Assembly (NCBI RefSeq): GCF_007741535.1
Contig: NZ_CP036525.1
Span: 1,178,001-1,242,000, forward strand
DNA: 64,000 bases
Direction: 5' to 3'
Source of the DNA: Rubripirellula lacrimiformis
GTDB taxonomy: Bacteria; Planctomycetota; Planctomycetia; Pirellulales; Pirellulaceae
The notes beneath the pieces were generated by a model that saw only the letters and a list, made by a program, of their open reading frames with translations, searched no databases and was not told the DNA's origin. Each line of letters starts with the position of its first letter. Within the stretch, counting starts at the first letter, position 1. Positions 18,395 through 25,687 of the stretch are shown here, piece after piece. Made by a program: the position numbers and the translations under genes.

Positions 18395-19123
18395 ATGGAG
18401 ATCTATGACATTGTGATGTTGGTCGTCCTGTTCGGCGCGATGTTGTTTGGCGCCGTGAAAGGTTTGGCTTGGCAGTTAGCGTCGATCGCGTCCATCTTGG
18501 GCAGCTACGTCGTGGCACTGAAGCTGCGTGAACCGTTCAGTCAATCGATCAGCGTCGAACCACCTTGGAATCGATTTCTGGCGATGCTGATTCTGTATGT
18601 CGGTACGGCGCTTCTGATCTGGGTTGCGTTTCGAATGGTCAGCGGATCGATCGATCGGATGAAACTGCGCGAGTTCGACAATCACATTGGTGCGATTTTT
18701 GGGCTGATCAAAGGAGCGTTGTATTGCACGTTGATCACCATGTTCGCCGTGACCCTGGCCGGTGATGGAATCCGCGAAGCGGTCGTGCGAAGCAAAAGCG
18801 GGAATTACATCGCCAAAGTGCTGGACCGCAGCCAGACGGTGATCCCGCCCGAGATTCATGAAGTGATCAGTCCCTATCTGGAACGGTTCGATCGCGAGTT
18901 CAGCGAAGGCAAAACCGAAGGCGGTCTGTTGGATCAAGCGACCGGATGGTTGGCTGGTGGGGATTCGCCGCCCGCTGCACAGCCTTGGTCGCCAACCAAC
19001 TTTGTTCCTCCGCCGGGTACTGCCCAAGGGGCCATCGAGCCAATCGACCGCCAGGTCGCCGATCCAAGCAATTGGGTCCCACAGCAGGCTCAGCAAGCGA
19101 TCCAGAATCGCTTGACTCGATAG
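18395..19123 (+). CDS. CvpA family membrane protein
   Basis: Four predicted membrane helices in the N-terminal 150 residues: YDIVMLVVLFGAMLFGAVKG, ASIASILGSYVVAL, FLAMLILYVGTALLIWVAF and GAIFGLIKGALYCTLITMFAV, with the family's G-hydrophobic 'GLIKG' motif. This is the CvpA / colicin V production-protein architecture. The C-terminal 100 residues are soluble and Pro/Gln-rich. I prefer the ATG at 18395 (GGA about 8 bases upstream) over the ATG seven codons earlier. CvpA proteins affect envelope integrity and secretion in other bacteria; the exact role here is open. Confidence 0.8.
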   Translation: MEIYDIVMLVVLFGAMLFGAVKGLAWQLASIASILGSYVVALKLREPFSQSISVEPPWNRFLAMLILYVGTALLIWVAFRMVSGSIDRMKLREFDNHIGAIFGLIKGALYCTLITMFAVTLAGDGIREAVVRSKSGNYIAKVLDRSQTVIPPEIHEVISPYLERFDREFSEGKTEGGLLDQATGWLAGGDSPPAAQPWSPTNFVPPPGTAQGAIEPIDRQVADPSNWVPQQAQQAIQNRLTR

Positions 19124-19147
19124 CGGTCTTTGCGGTCGGTTGGATGA

Positions 19148-19196
19148 CCGTGTGGCAAGCCACACGGCAGGATGCGTTCGTCCCGCTGGGACTAGC
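19148..19196 (-). repeat. Diverged inverted fragment of the 147-bp repeat
   Basis: CCGTGTGGCAAGCCACACGG at 19148-19167 is the same palindrome as in the 16987-17420 array, and the next bases (GGATGCGTTCGTCCC, then GGGACTAGCTATC) match the reverse complement of the unit around GATAGCTGTCGTCCC. It is therefore a solo, inverted, decayed copy about 2 kb from the array. Confidence 0.65.
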
Positions 19197-19418
19197 TATC
19201 CGAAGGCTACGAAGTGGCGTCCGTGCGGTTGGGACTTCGCTGTCTGAAAGCTACGACGTGGCGACAGCAGATTGCCGTGGTGCTCGGCCCGGCGGTTGGC
19301 TCGCCGGCGCTTAAATGTGATGCCCAACGGTTGGCTGCAGCAGTGGGGCGGTCCAACGTCCGTGTTTGGGCGGGTGATTCTGCGAAAACGCCTGAAACAC
19401 GGGAATTACGTAGATCGA

Positions 19419-19446
19419 ATACAACATAAGAGGCATTATCGGACGT
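19419..19446 (-). other. Candidate dif (XerC/XerD) site
   Basis: On the minus strand the 28 bp read as an 11-6-11 arrangement: XerC-like arm ACGTCCGATAA, spacer TGCCTC, XerD-like arm TTATGTTGTAT. The XerD arm matches E. coli dif (TTATGTTAAAT) at 9 of 11 positions, the inner ATAA/TTAT of both arms is conserved and the spacing is exact; the outer XerC arm is weaker. It lies in the gene-free stretch between the CvpA-like gene and accA, about 1.1 kb from where the GGGNAGGG polarity flips. Assignment is an inference. Confidence 0.4.
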
Positions 19447-19497
19447 TGCGGGGCGGGCGCATTGGCTAGGTGATTGCCTGCCTTTGCCACTGTTCCG

Positions 19498-20463
19498 CTA
19501 CGCCGGTTCCTCTAGGAACTGACCGATCTTGCGGAACTTGTCGTAGCGTCCTTGGACCAATTCGTCGCTGTCTTTTGTTTCCAGTTCGGCCAACGTTCGC
19601 GACAGATAAGTCTTCAACCGTGACGCCATCTGGTGATGGTCGCGGTGGGCGCCGCCCAGCGGTTCTTCGAGCACATCATCCACGACTCCGAGCCGCTTCA
19701 GATCACCGCTGGTGAACCGCAGTGCGGCCGCTGCCTTGGGTGCGTGTTCGTGGCTCTTCCACAGGATCCCTGCACAGCCTTCGGGGCTGATCACGCTGTA
19801 ATACGCATGCTCCAAAACGGCGACTCGGTCGCCCACGCCGATGCCCAATGCGCCCCCGGATCCGCCTTCGCCGATGACGACGCAGATGACGGGAGTTTTC
19901 AGCCGGCTCATCATGAACATGCTTTCGGCGATCACTTGCGCCTGGCCGCGTTCTTCGGCGCCGATTCCCGGGTAAGCGCCGGGTGTATCGATAAAACAGA
20001 TCAGTGGCAGGCGGTACTTTTCGGCCAACTTCATCTTGACCATCGCCTTGCGATAGCCTTCGGGATGGGCGCAACCAAAGTGGCATGCGGCGCGTTCTTT
20101 GTAAGTCCGGCCTTTCTGATGCCCCAGCACCATCACCTTGAAACGGTCCAGTTTGGCAAATCCCGACAGCATCGCTCGGTCATCGCCAAAGTGCTTATCG
20201 CCATGCAGTTCGACGAATTCGTCGAAAGCAAGGTTCAGGTAATCGCGTGTGTAGGGACGATTCTTGTGCCGCGATACCTGGACGGTTTGCCAAGCGTTCA
20301 GCGAGCTGTAGGTGTCCCGCAACTGTTTGACCAAATCCAGTCGCAAACCACGAAGCTCTGTTTCGACTTCGTCGCTGCGATCGATTTGTCGTTCCAGCTG
20401 CGCGATGCGGTCTTCAGCAACGGCAATGTTTGATTCGAATTCTAATCCTGGTCCACCACTCAT
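19498..20463 (-). CDS. accA: Acetyl-CoA carboxylase carboxyltransferase subunit alpha
   Basis: Transfers the carboxyl group from biotin to acetyl-CoA, the first committed step of fatty-acid synthesis, as an A2B2 complex with AccD (not in this window). The 321-residue length is standard. Conserved segments include NRPYTRDYLNLAFDEFVELH, GHQKGRTYKER, PLICFIDTPGAYPGIGAEERGQ and IGEGGSGGALGIGVGD, the crotonase-type oxyanion region. Its ATG overlaps the stop of the upstream kinase gene by one base (TAATG), so translation of accA is coupled to that of the kinase. Confidence 0.96.
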   Translation of the reverse strand: MSGGPGLEFESNIAVAEDRIAQLERQIDRSDEVETELRGLRLDLVKQLRDTYSSLNAWQTVQVSRHKNRPYTRDYLNLAFDEFVELHGDKHFGDDRAMLSGFAKLDRFKVMVLGHQKGRTYKERAACHFGCAHPEGYRKAMVKMKLAEKYRLPLICFIDTPGAYPGIGAEERGQAQVIAESMFMMSRLKTPVICVVIGEGGSGGALGIGVGDRVAVLEHAYYSVISPEGCAGILWKSHEHAPKAAAALRFTSGDLKRLGVVDDVLEEPLGGAHRDHHQMASRLKTYLSRTLAELETKDSDELVQGRYDKFRKIGQFLEEPA

Positions 20464-21425
20464 TATCGACCCTCCGTCGCTTGTTGATCGTCGTCGTCTT
20501 CACCTTCAAGTCCGCGATCTTTTAGCAGCATGTCGTCAGCACCTTTGATGCCCGGCATATTGTCGAAGACGCTAATCTTGGGTCGGCGAGGCCGTTTGTT
20601 GAAAATTTGAATTCCGCGCAACACCTTCAGGAACTCCCACATCGATGCCGGTCGGTTTTCTGGCTTTTTAGCCATCATGCTTTTGACCAAGTCGGCGAAT
20701 TCCCGTGTCACGTTGTCGTTATGGACAATCGGACTAGGGATCGAAGCGCTCAGGTGCTTGTTCAGCAAGTCGTTGGGCGTGTCGCCGGTGTACGGTGCTT
20801 TGCCGGTCACCAATTCGTAAAGCACGCATCCGAACGCATAAACGTCGGTTCGTTCGTCGCAAACTTTGCGGCGGATCTGTTCGGGCGCCATATAACTGCG
20901 TGTGCCACGAGCGACTTTTTCGCTATGAAATAACTTACTAAGACCGGTCTTTTTCTTTTGTGAGATTGTAAAGTCAATCAACTTCACAACACCATCACGG
21001 CTTACCAAAAAGTTATCAGGCTTGATATCAAGATGGATCCAATTCTTAGTATGCATATAGTAGAGTCCTTCGGCCGCTTGCTCGACAATCTTATCAAGCA
21101 TGAAGGCTAAGGATTCGGGGCCGCGTCGCAGTGCCTGTTTCATGTTCAGTTCGCTGAACAATTCCATGACCAGCATTGGTCGGCCGCTTTCTTCGCGGTA
21201 CTCGTGGACCTTGATGATCCGCGGACTCGAAAGATCTTTGGCGACGGTGTATTCGTGTTTCAGCAGCGCGGTCTCGGACTTGTCGGCTTTGCTTTCGCGA
21301 AGCACTTTCAGCGCATAGCGATCTTGGGTGTTCTCTTCGATCGCTTCCCAGACTTCGGCGGTGCTACCGCCACGGATCAAACGGGCAAGGCGGTAGGGGC
21401 CTAGGAAGTCTCGTGATTTCGACAT
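20463..21425 (-). CDS. Serine/threonine protein kinase (Hanks type)
   Basis: A single cytosolic kinase domain of about 280 residues plus a short acidic tail (EGEDDDDQQ). The glycine loop is degenerate (RLIRGGSTAEVWEA), the VAIK-type lysine is in YALKVLRES, the catalytic loop reads IHLDIKPDNFLV, the activation-segment start is DFT instead of DFG (KLIDFTIS), and MAPEQ matches APE. It has no membrane helix or sensor domain. I use the ATG at 21425, where MSKSRDFLGPYRLARLI starts the fold; the frame is open 40 codons further. The part encoding the catalytic loop (about 20930-21075) is clearly more AT-rich than the rest. Overlaps accA by one base. Confidence 0.88.
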   Translation of the reverse strand: MSKSRDFLGPYRLARLIRGGSTAEVWEAIEENTQDRYALKVLRESKADKSETALLKHEYTVAKDLSSPRIIKVHEYREESGRPMLVMELFSELNMKQALRRGPESLAFMLDKIVEQAAEGLYYMHTKNWIHLDIKPDNFLVSRDGVVKLIDFTISQKKKTGLSKLFHSEKVARGTRSYMAPEQIRRKVCDERTDVYAFGCVLYELVTGKAPYTGDTPNDLLNKHLSASIPSPIVHNDNVTREFADLVKSMMAKKPENRPASMWEFLKVLRGIQIFNKRPRRPKISVFDNMPGIKGADDMLLKDRGLEGEDDDDQQATEGR

Positions 21426-21531
21426 GGGCTGTGCGCCGGGGAACGGATGGCTGAAAAGGGGCGTCAGATGATACCGGTTAGGTGATGCCACATGATAACG
21501 CAAGGTTTCCCTACTGGGGAAGATCAGGCCT

Positions 21532-22761
21532 TCACTGCCCTGCACCGTCGTTTCGCTGTGAAGCCAGGATTTCGCCGTAAAGACGCCTGATTTGCCGTGT
21601 CATCGTCTGATGACGGAATTGATCCGTAAATCGCGACTGCCCTTCCCTGCCCATCCGATCTCGCATGCCGGCATCGCCAGCGATCCTTTGCAGGGCGATC
21701 GACAGCATGGCGGTGTCCTGGGCGGGCACCAGGAACCCGGTTTCGTCGTTGATCGCTACCTCGCGGGCTCCGTCGACGTCGTAGCTAACGACCGGTTTGC
21801 CGGCGATCAGGGCCTGTGGCAGGGCCCGAGCTAAACCTTCCCGGTACGACGTATGGACCAGGGCGTCCATCGCCCCCACCAAACAAGGGACTTCCGAGGG
21901 GGGGACAAGCCCGGTGAAGACAAAGTGCGAATCCAGGCCGAGTTGCGCAATGCGATTCTGTAGCGGAGATTTCAAGATCCCGTCGCCGACCCACAGGAAC
22001 CGCACATTGGGGTTGGCGGCGATCACATCGACCGCTGCGGTGATCAGGTCGTCGTGGCCCTTCAAATGAAACAGCCGGGCGATCTTACCGATCACAATGT
22101 GGTGGTCTGCGAACCCTAGTTTGCGACGCATTTCATCGCGATGGTCGTTCGCATGGATAAATGGTTCGACGTCCATTCCGCTGTAGATGGTCTTGAACTT
22201 TTCACGCGGCGCGACGCCTGCGTCTACCATCAAGTCGGTCATCGCATCGGCCACGCAAATCATTTGATGACAGCGTTTCGCCGCCCATCGTTCGCAGCGT
22301 TGAAAGAATTGCCGAGCCATCGCCGATTGATAGGGATGGAAAGGCGCCCCGTGAACACTGTGGATAACCGCTGGCACCCGCTGGCCCCATGCGACGTGCC
22401 GCCCTAGCAGTCCGCCTTTGGCGCTGTGGGTGTGGACGACATCGGGGGCGAAATCGCGGATAGCGGATCGGATGTCGCGCGCGGCCTGCCAGTCGTGGAC
22501 TGGATGAATGGCTCGGCGAAGCGAGGGCAGGATCCGGGTCGGCAACTGCCCTGCCCTGCCCTGGTCCAACAGATTGCCCTCTGGTCCAAGCGATGGTCCG
22601 GTGATCAACAGCACATCGTCGCCATAGTCTTGGATCAAGTCCAGACAATTCAGCAGCGTGTTCTCTTGCGCCCCGCCGATGATCATTCGTGTGATGACGT
22701 GTGCGATCCGCAAAACAGCATTCTTTCCAGTGGAGATCTCGGCGAGCGACTTTCCCAGCAT
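21532..22761 (-). CDS. Glycosyltransferase family 4
   Basis: GT-B fold glycosyltransferase using a nucleotide-sugar donor. N-terminal RIAHVITRMIIGGAQEN and the HTHSAKGGLLGR segment are typical of GT4; the C-terminal half has GKIARLFHLKGHDDLI, LWVGDGILK and HTSYREGLARALPQALIAGKP, the E-x7-E donor-binding region. The ATG at 22761 is used; a TTG eight codons earlier and a TTG just before RIAHVI are possible alternatives. Product is likely a cell-surface polysaccharide or glycolipid; acceptor unknown. Confidence 0.85.
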   Translation of the reverse strand: MLGKSLAEISTGKNAVLRIAHVITRMIIGGAQENTLLNCLDLIQDYGDDVLLITGPSLGPEGNLLDQGRAGQLPTRILPSLRRAIHPVHDWQAARDIRSAIRDFAPDVVHTHSAKGGLLGRHVAWGQRVPAVIHSVHGAPFHPYQSAMARQFFQRCERWAAKRCHQMICVADAMTDLMVDAGVAPREKFKTIYSGMDVEPFIHANDHRDEMRRKLGFADHHIVIGKIARLFHLKGHDDLITAAVDVIAANPNVRFLWVGDGILKSPLQNRIAQLGLDSHFVFTGLVPPSEVPCLVGAMDALVHTSYREGLARALPQALIAGKPVVSYDVDGAREVAINDETGFLVPAQDTAMLSIALQRIAGDAGMRDRMGREGQSRFTDQFRHQTMTRQIRRLYGEILASQRNDGAGQ

Positions 22762-22823
22762 GTTCCAGTCAGCCGGTTGTCGCAACCAATGGTGGCTTGG
22801 ATTGCTGCGAAATGGGCCGCTAC

Positions 22824-22863
22824 GAAAAAAGCGGCGTCCCCCGGAAAGGGGACGCCGCTTCGA
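22824..22863 (-). terminator. Intrinsic terminator downstream of fliA
   Basis: Read on the minus strand: AAGCGGCGTCCCC, a loop of about 6-7 bases, GGGGACGCCGCTT, then a run of T (TTTTTT). A near-perfect 13-bp stem with a T tract, 50 bp past the fliA stop, closing the flhA-flhF-fliA transcript. Confidence 0.9.
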
Positions 22864-22911
22864 TGGTTTGCGACATGCGGGTGATGGCTGAACCCGTTCG
22901 GAGCCTTGCGA

Positions 22912-23709
22912 CTAAGCGCCGAACTCGATTCGGCGATAGCCGAGTTGTTGCTGCAGACGATTGACGATCGAGGTATGCATTTGGCTTACCCGCGATTCAG
23001 AAAGATCAAGGGTTGCACCGATCTCTTTCATCGTCAGTTCTTCGTAGTAATAAAGAATGATGATCAATCGTTCGTTGCGGTTGAGTCCCTTGGTGACCAA
23101 TCGCATCAGGTCGTTCTTCTGGACGCGACGAGTCGGGTCTTCGCCCTTCTTGTCTTCCAGAATGTCGATTTCGCGGACGTCTTTGTAGCTGTCCGTTTCG
23201 TACCACTTCTTGTTCAGCGATACGACGCCGACTGCGTTGGCATCGGACTGCATTTTTTCAACTTCGGCGACCGGCAATTCCATGTGTTCGGAAAGTTCGG
23301 CAACCGACGGAGCGCGTCCAAATCGGGTTTCAAGCGTCTTCTTGGCAGTCGCAAGCTTGCTGGCTTTGCTGCGAACCAAGCGAGGCACCCAGTCCATTGT
23401 CCGCAGTTCGTCCAACATGGCTCCGCGAATACGGGGCACACAGTAGGTTTCGAACTTCACCCCACGTTCCATGTCGTAGGCGTCGATCGCGTCCATCAAT
23501 CCAAAGATGCCGGCGCTGATCAGGTCGTCCAGTTCGACTCCGTCGGGCAAGCGTTGCCAGATTCGTTCGCCGTTATAGCGAACCAATGGCATGTAACGCT
23601 CAACCAACCGATTCCGGAGGTCTTCGTAGTCGTGAGCATCCTTTTCCAGCTTTTTGAATTCTTGCCAGACTTGCAGGATCTCGTCGTCGGCTGTGGCTGT
23701 CGCTGCCAT
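22912..23709 (-). CDS. fliA: RNA polymerase sigma-28 factor (FliA/WhiG family)
   Basis: Alternative sigma factor for late flagellar genes. Region 2 is visible as LVERYMPLVRYNGERIWQRLPDG..LDDLISAGIFGLMDAIDAYD and FETYCVPRIRGAMLDELR; region 3 as ELSEHMELPVAEVEKM; region 4 as NERLIIILYYYEELTMKEIG followed by the helix-turn-helix LDLSESRVSQMHTS. The ATG at 23709 has an excellent Shine-Dalgarno (GGAGG 7 bases upstream), so the earlier in-frame starts are rejected. Last gene of the flagellar cluster; its location after flhF is common in bacteria. Confidence 0.94.
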   Translation of the reverse strand: MAATATADDEILQVWQEFKKLEKDAHDYEDLRNRLVERYMPLVRYNGERIWQRLPDGVELDDLISAGIFGLMDAIDAYDMERGVKFETYCVPRIRGAMLDELRTMDWVPRLVRSKASKLATAKKTLETRFGRAPSVAELSEHMELPVAEVEKMQSDANAVGVVSLNKKWYETDSYKDVREIDILEDKKGEDPTRRVQKNDLMRLVTKGLNRNERLIIILYYYEELTMKEIGATLDLSESRVSQMHTSIVNRLQQQLGYRRIEFGA

Positions 23710-23894
23710 CCAATCCTCCGTGAAAGTTATGTATCGCAGCGTCGTGCTGCACCGACTGCCGCCCAAAGCAAGTGCTTTGTCCGGTAGCCAACGTTCGTCC
23801 AATCGCGGTGAGGATCACGCAGCATCCATGCTGACGCGACACCTCGCCGCCTTCACAACATCACCGAAGCAACCTTGTTGGACATCCGTGTCCT

Positions 23895-24164
23895 TCAGTT
23901 ACTCGGTGTATCTGTTTTGTTCAAGCCAGAATCTGCGACACCTTCGCGGTACCACTCGACTCGAGCACGAAACATTCGTTCCAGAGAGTCACGGATCAAG
24001 TAATCCGATATCTTTCCGGCAACAAAACCCACACCTGCAAACACGATCATGGCCACGATGGCTTCGCTGGCAACGCTGCCGGCTAGTTCGCCGTTGATGG
24101 CACCTCGGATGACCACAAGGGCCATGGCGAGAGCACCAAGTGATGCGGCGAAACTTCGTGACAC
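23895..24164 (-). CDS. Small membrane protein in the flhF-fliA interval
   Basis: 89 residues from a GTG. Two hydrophobic segments (ASLGALAMALVVIRGAI and IVAMIVFAGVGFVAGKISDYLI) are followed by a charged amphipathic tail (RDSLERMFRARVEWYREG). It sits where many bacteria encode the MinD-like FlhG/FleN between flhF and fliA, but it has no ATPase motifs and is not FlhG. I do not recognise a family. Codon use and its place in a same-strand operon support a real gene; Shine-Dalgarno is weak. Confidence 0.65.
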   Translation of the reverse strand: MSRSFAASLGALAMALVVIRGAINGELAGSVASEAIVAMIVFAGVGFVAGKISDYLIRDSLERMFRARVEWYREGVADSGLNKTDTPSN

Positions 24165-24324
24165 GGGTTCGTCAAGTTGTTCAGGGTTGTGTTGTCATGT
24201 TTCCTAGTTCGCTTAGTTGCGTCGCAAAAAAAATTACTCAAGTCAATTTTGTTCTGCGCGAAACGTCACAATGTCAGTATCGGGTTTCCCCCAGCGGTTC
24301 ATTACTAATTCTTTTTAGATTCTT

Positions 24325-25569
24325 TTAGGCGGCGTCGATCTGCGAAAACGCTACTGGTGCCGGTAGCAATCGTGATAGCAAGTATTCACGTTCTGCGGGC
24401 GCAATGTCATCAGGGACCTGTTGGCCGTTGGTGACATAGCTGAGCGGGATCCCGGCAAAGTGTTCGTTGGTGACCAGGGCCGACAATGCGGCTGCCGTGT
24501 GCGGTGTCTCGTCCAGCTTGGTCAGGATGGCCGATGTCGGCTGGACCGGCGCGAATCCTTCTAGCGTGGATTGGATCGCGCTGGCCGAACTGTTGCTGCT
24601 GAGCACCAGGTGTGTTTCATCAGGCTGGGCACTGTGCAGCAGGTCCACCAGTTGATCGATGCGAGCACCGCTGCGTGGGCTTCGGCCGGCGGTGTCGATC
24701 AAGATCAGGTCGACATCGCCCAAACGGTCCAGTGCGGGCTGCATCTGGTCGGGGCGTTCGACCACTTCCATCGGCAGGTCCATGATTTCGGCATAGGCCT
24801 TTAACTGTTGGACCGCGGCGATGCGGAATGTATCAATGGTCAGCAGCCCCACTCGGCGGCGTGCTTCGATGCGGAATCCGGCGGCTAGTTTCGCCACCGT
24901 CGTGGTCTTGCCGACACCGGTTGGTCCCACCAAGGCGACGATGCGGCGGTCACCGGGATGGGTCAGGATCGGGCTGCCGATCCGCAGTTCGCGTCCGATG
25001 GTTCGTTGTAAGTGTTCTAGCCACGGGGTGCCCGACAGGAAGGTCCCGCCCGGTGCATCGCCCAGACCCATCGCGAAACTTGCAGTCGCCGTCAGCCAGC
25101 GATCTGCTGTGGCGGCCGATACACCCGCATCGATCAGTTCGTTGCGAAAGGACTGCAGGGGCAACGGCAAGTCTGCTGCGGCATCGGCGCCGCTGTGGCT
25201 GCGGAAGGTGGCCGGTGCGTGGTCGTGATCCGCCATCCGGATCGACGGTCGCGAAAACTCGGCTTGGTCTGGCCCCAAGTGGAAACTGTCGGGCGACGGA
25301 ATTTCGGCGTCCTCGGACTCGATGCCCGGATCCATTGCAGTGGACGTTGTCGCGCTCGAACGAGCGATTTCATCGTGGGCGGCCTGTGGCCCGGTGCCAT
25401 CGGTGTCTTTCAATCCCGCGGTGACTTCAACATAGGTCCGTCCCAACCAACCCATCCATCCATCGCGGACTTGCCGCGTGTGCAGAACGGAAGCGTCAGA
25501 TCCCATCTGTTGACGGATCTGTTCCAATGCGTCTTGCAAGCTAGCCGCTCGAAAGGTGCGAATGTGCAT
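24325..25569 (-). CDS. flhF: Flagellar biosynthesis GTPase FlhF
   Basis: SRP-type GTPase that helps place flagella and recruit the export gate to the membrane. N-terminal IRTFRAASLQDALEQIRQQMG fits the FlhF start; the GTPase (NG) domain carries G1 LVGPTGVGKTTTVAKLA, LLTIDTFRIAAVQQL, G3-like LILIDTAGRSP and G4 LTKLDE, then GIPLSYVTNGQQVPDDI. I use the ATG at 25569 by this fit; the frame also has ATGs at 25626 and 25611, and neither start has a strong Shine-Dalgarno. About 414 residues. Follows flhA by about 120 bp in the same operon. Confidence 0.93.
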   Translation of the reverse strand: MHIRTFRAASLQDALEQIRQQMGSDASVLHTRQVRDGWMGWLGRTYVEVTAGLKDTDGTGPQAAHDEIARSSATTSTAMDPGIESEDAEIPSPDSFHLGPDQAEFSRPSIRMADHDHAPATFRSHSGADAAADLPLPLQSFRNELIDAGVSAATADRWLTATASFAMGLGDAPGGTFLSGTPWLEHLQRTIGRELRIGSPILTHPGDRRIVALVGPTGVGKTTTVAKLAAGFRIEARRRVGLLTIDTFRIAAVQQLKAYAEIMDLPMEVVERPDQMQPALDRLGDVDLILIDTAGRSPRSGARIDQLVDLLHSAQPDETHLVLSSNSSASAIQSTLEGFAPVQPTSAILTKLDETPHTAAALSALVTNEHFAGIPLSYVTNGQQVPDDIAPAEREYLLSRLLPAPVAFSQIDAA

Positions 25570-25687
25570 GGCGTGAACGTTTGGATCAGGGAAAGTGGAA
25601 ACGGTCAGCATTGATGGGGCAGTCATCTTTGCGTCCCGGAAGTCAGGGCGGCAGTCGGTGATCGGTTGGGAACGCTTCGGTCACCGG

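Larger units (their letters stand above)
19124..19497. other. Gene-free stretch between CvpA-like gene and accA
   Basis: About 370 bp with no convincing ORF between convergent genes. It holds the inverted repeat fragment at 19148-19196, a GC-rich degenerate part to about 19380, and an AT-richer part around 19400-19440 containing the dif-like site. I see no clear intrinsic terminator for either neighbour. Confidence 0.6.

Noticed and set aside
24165-24324. AT-rich spacer with TTGACT on the minus strand as a promoter
   Set aside because: No acceptable -10 box at 16-18 bp from the TTGACT; too weak to annotate.
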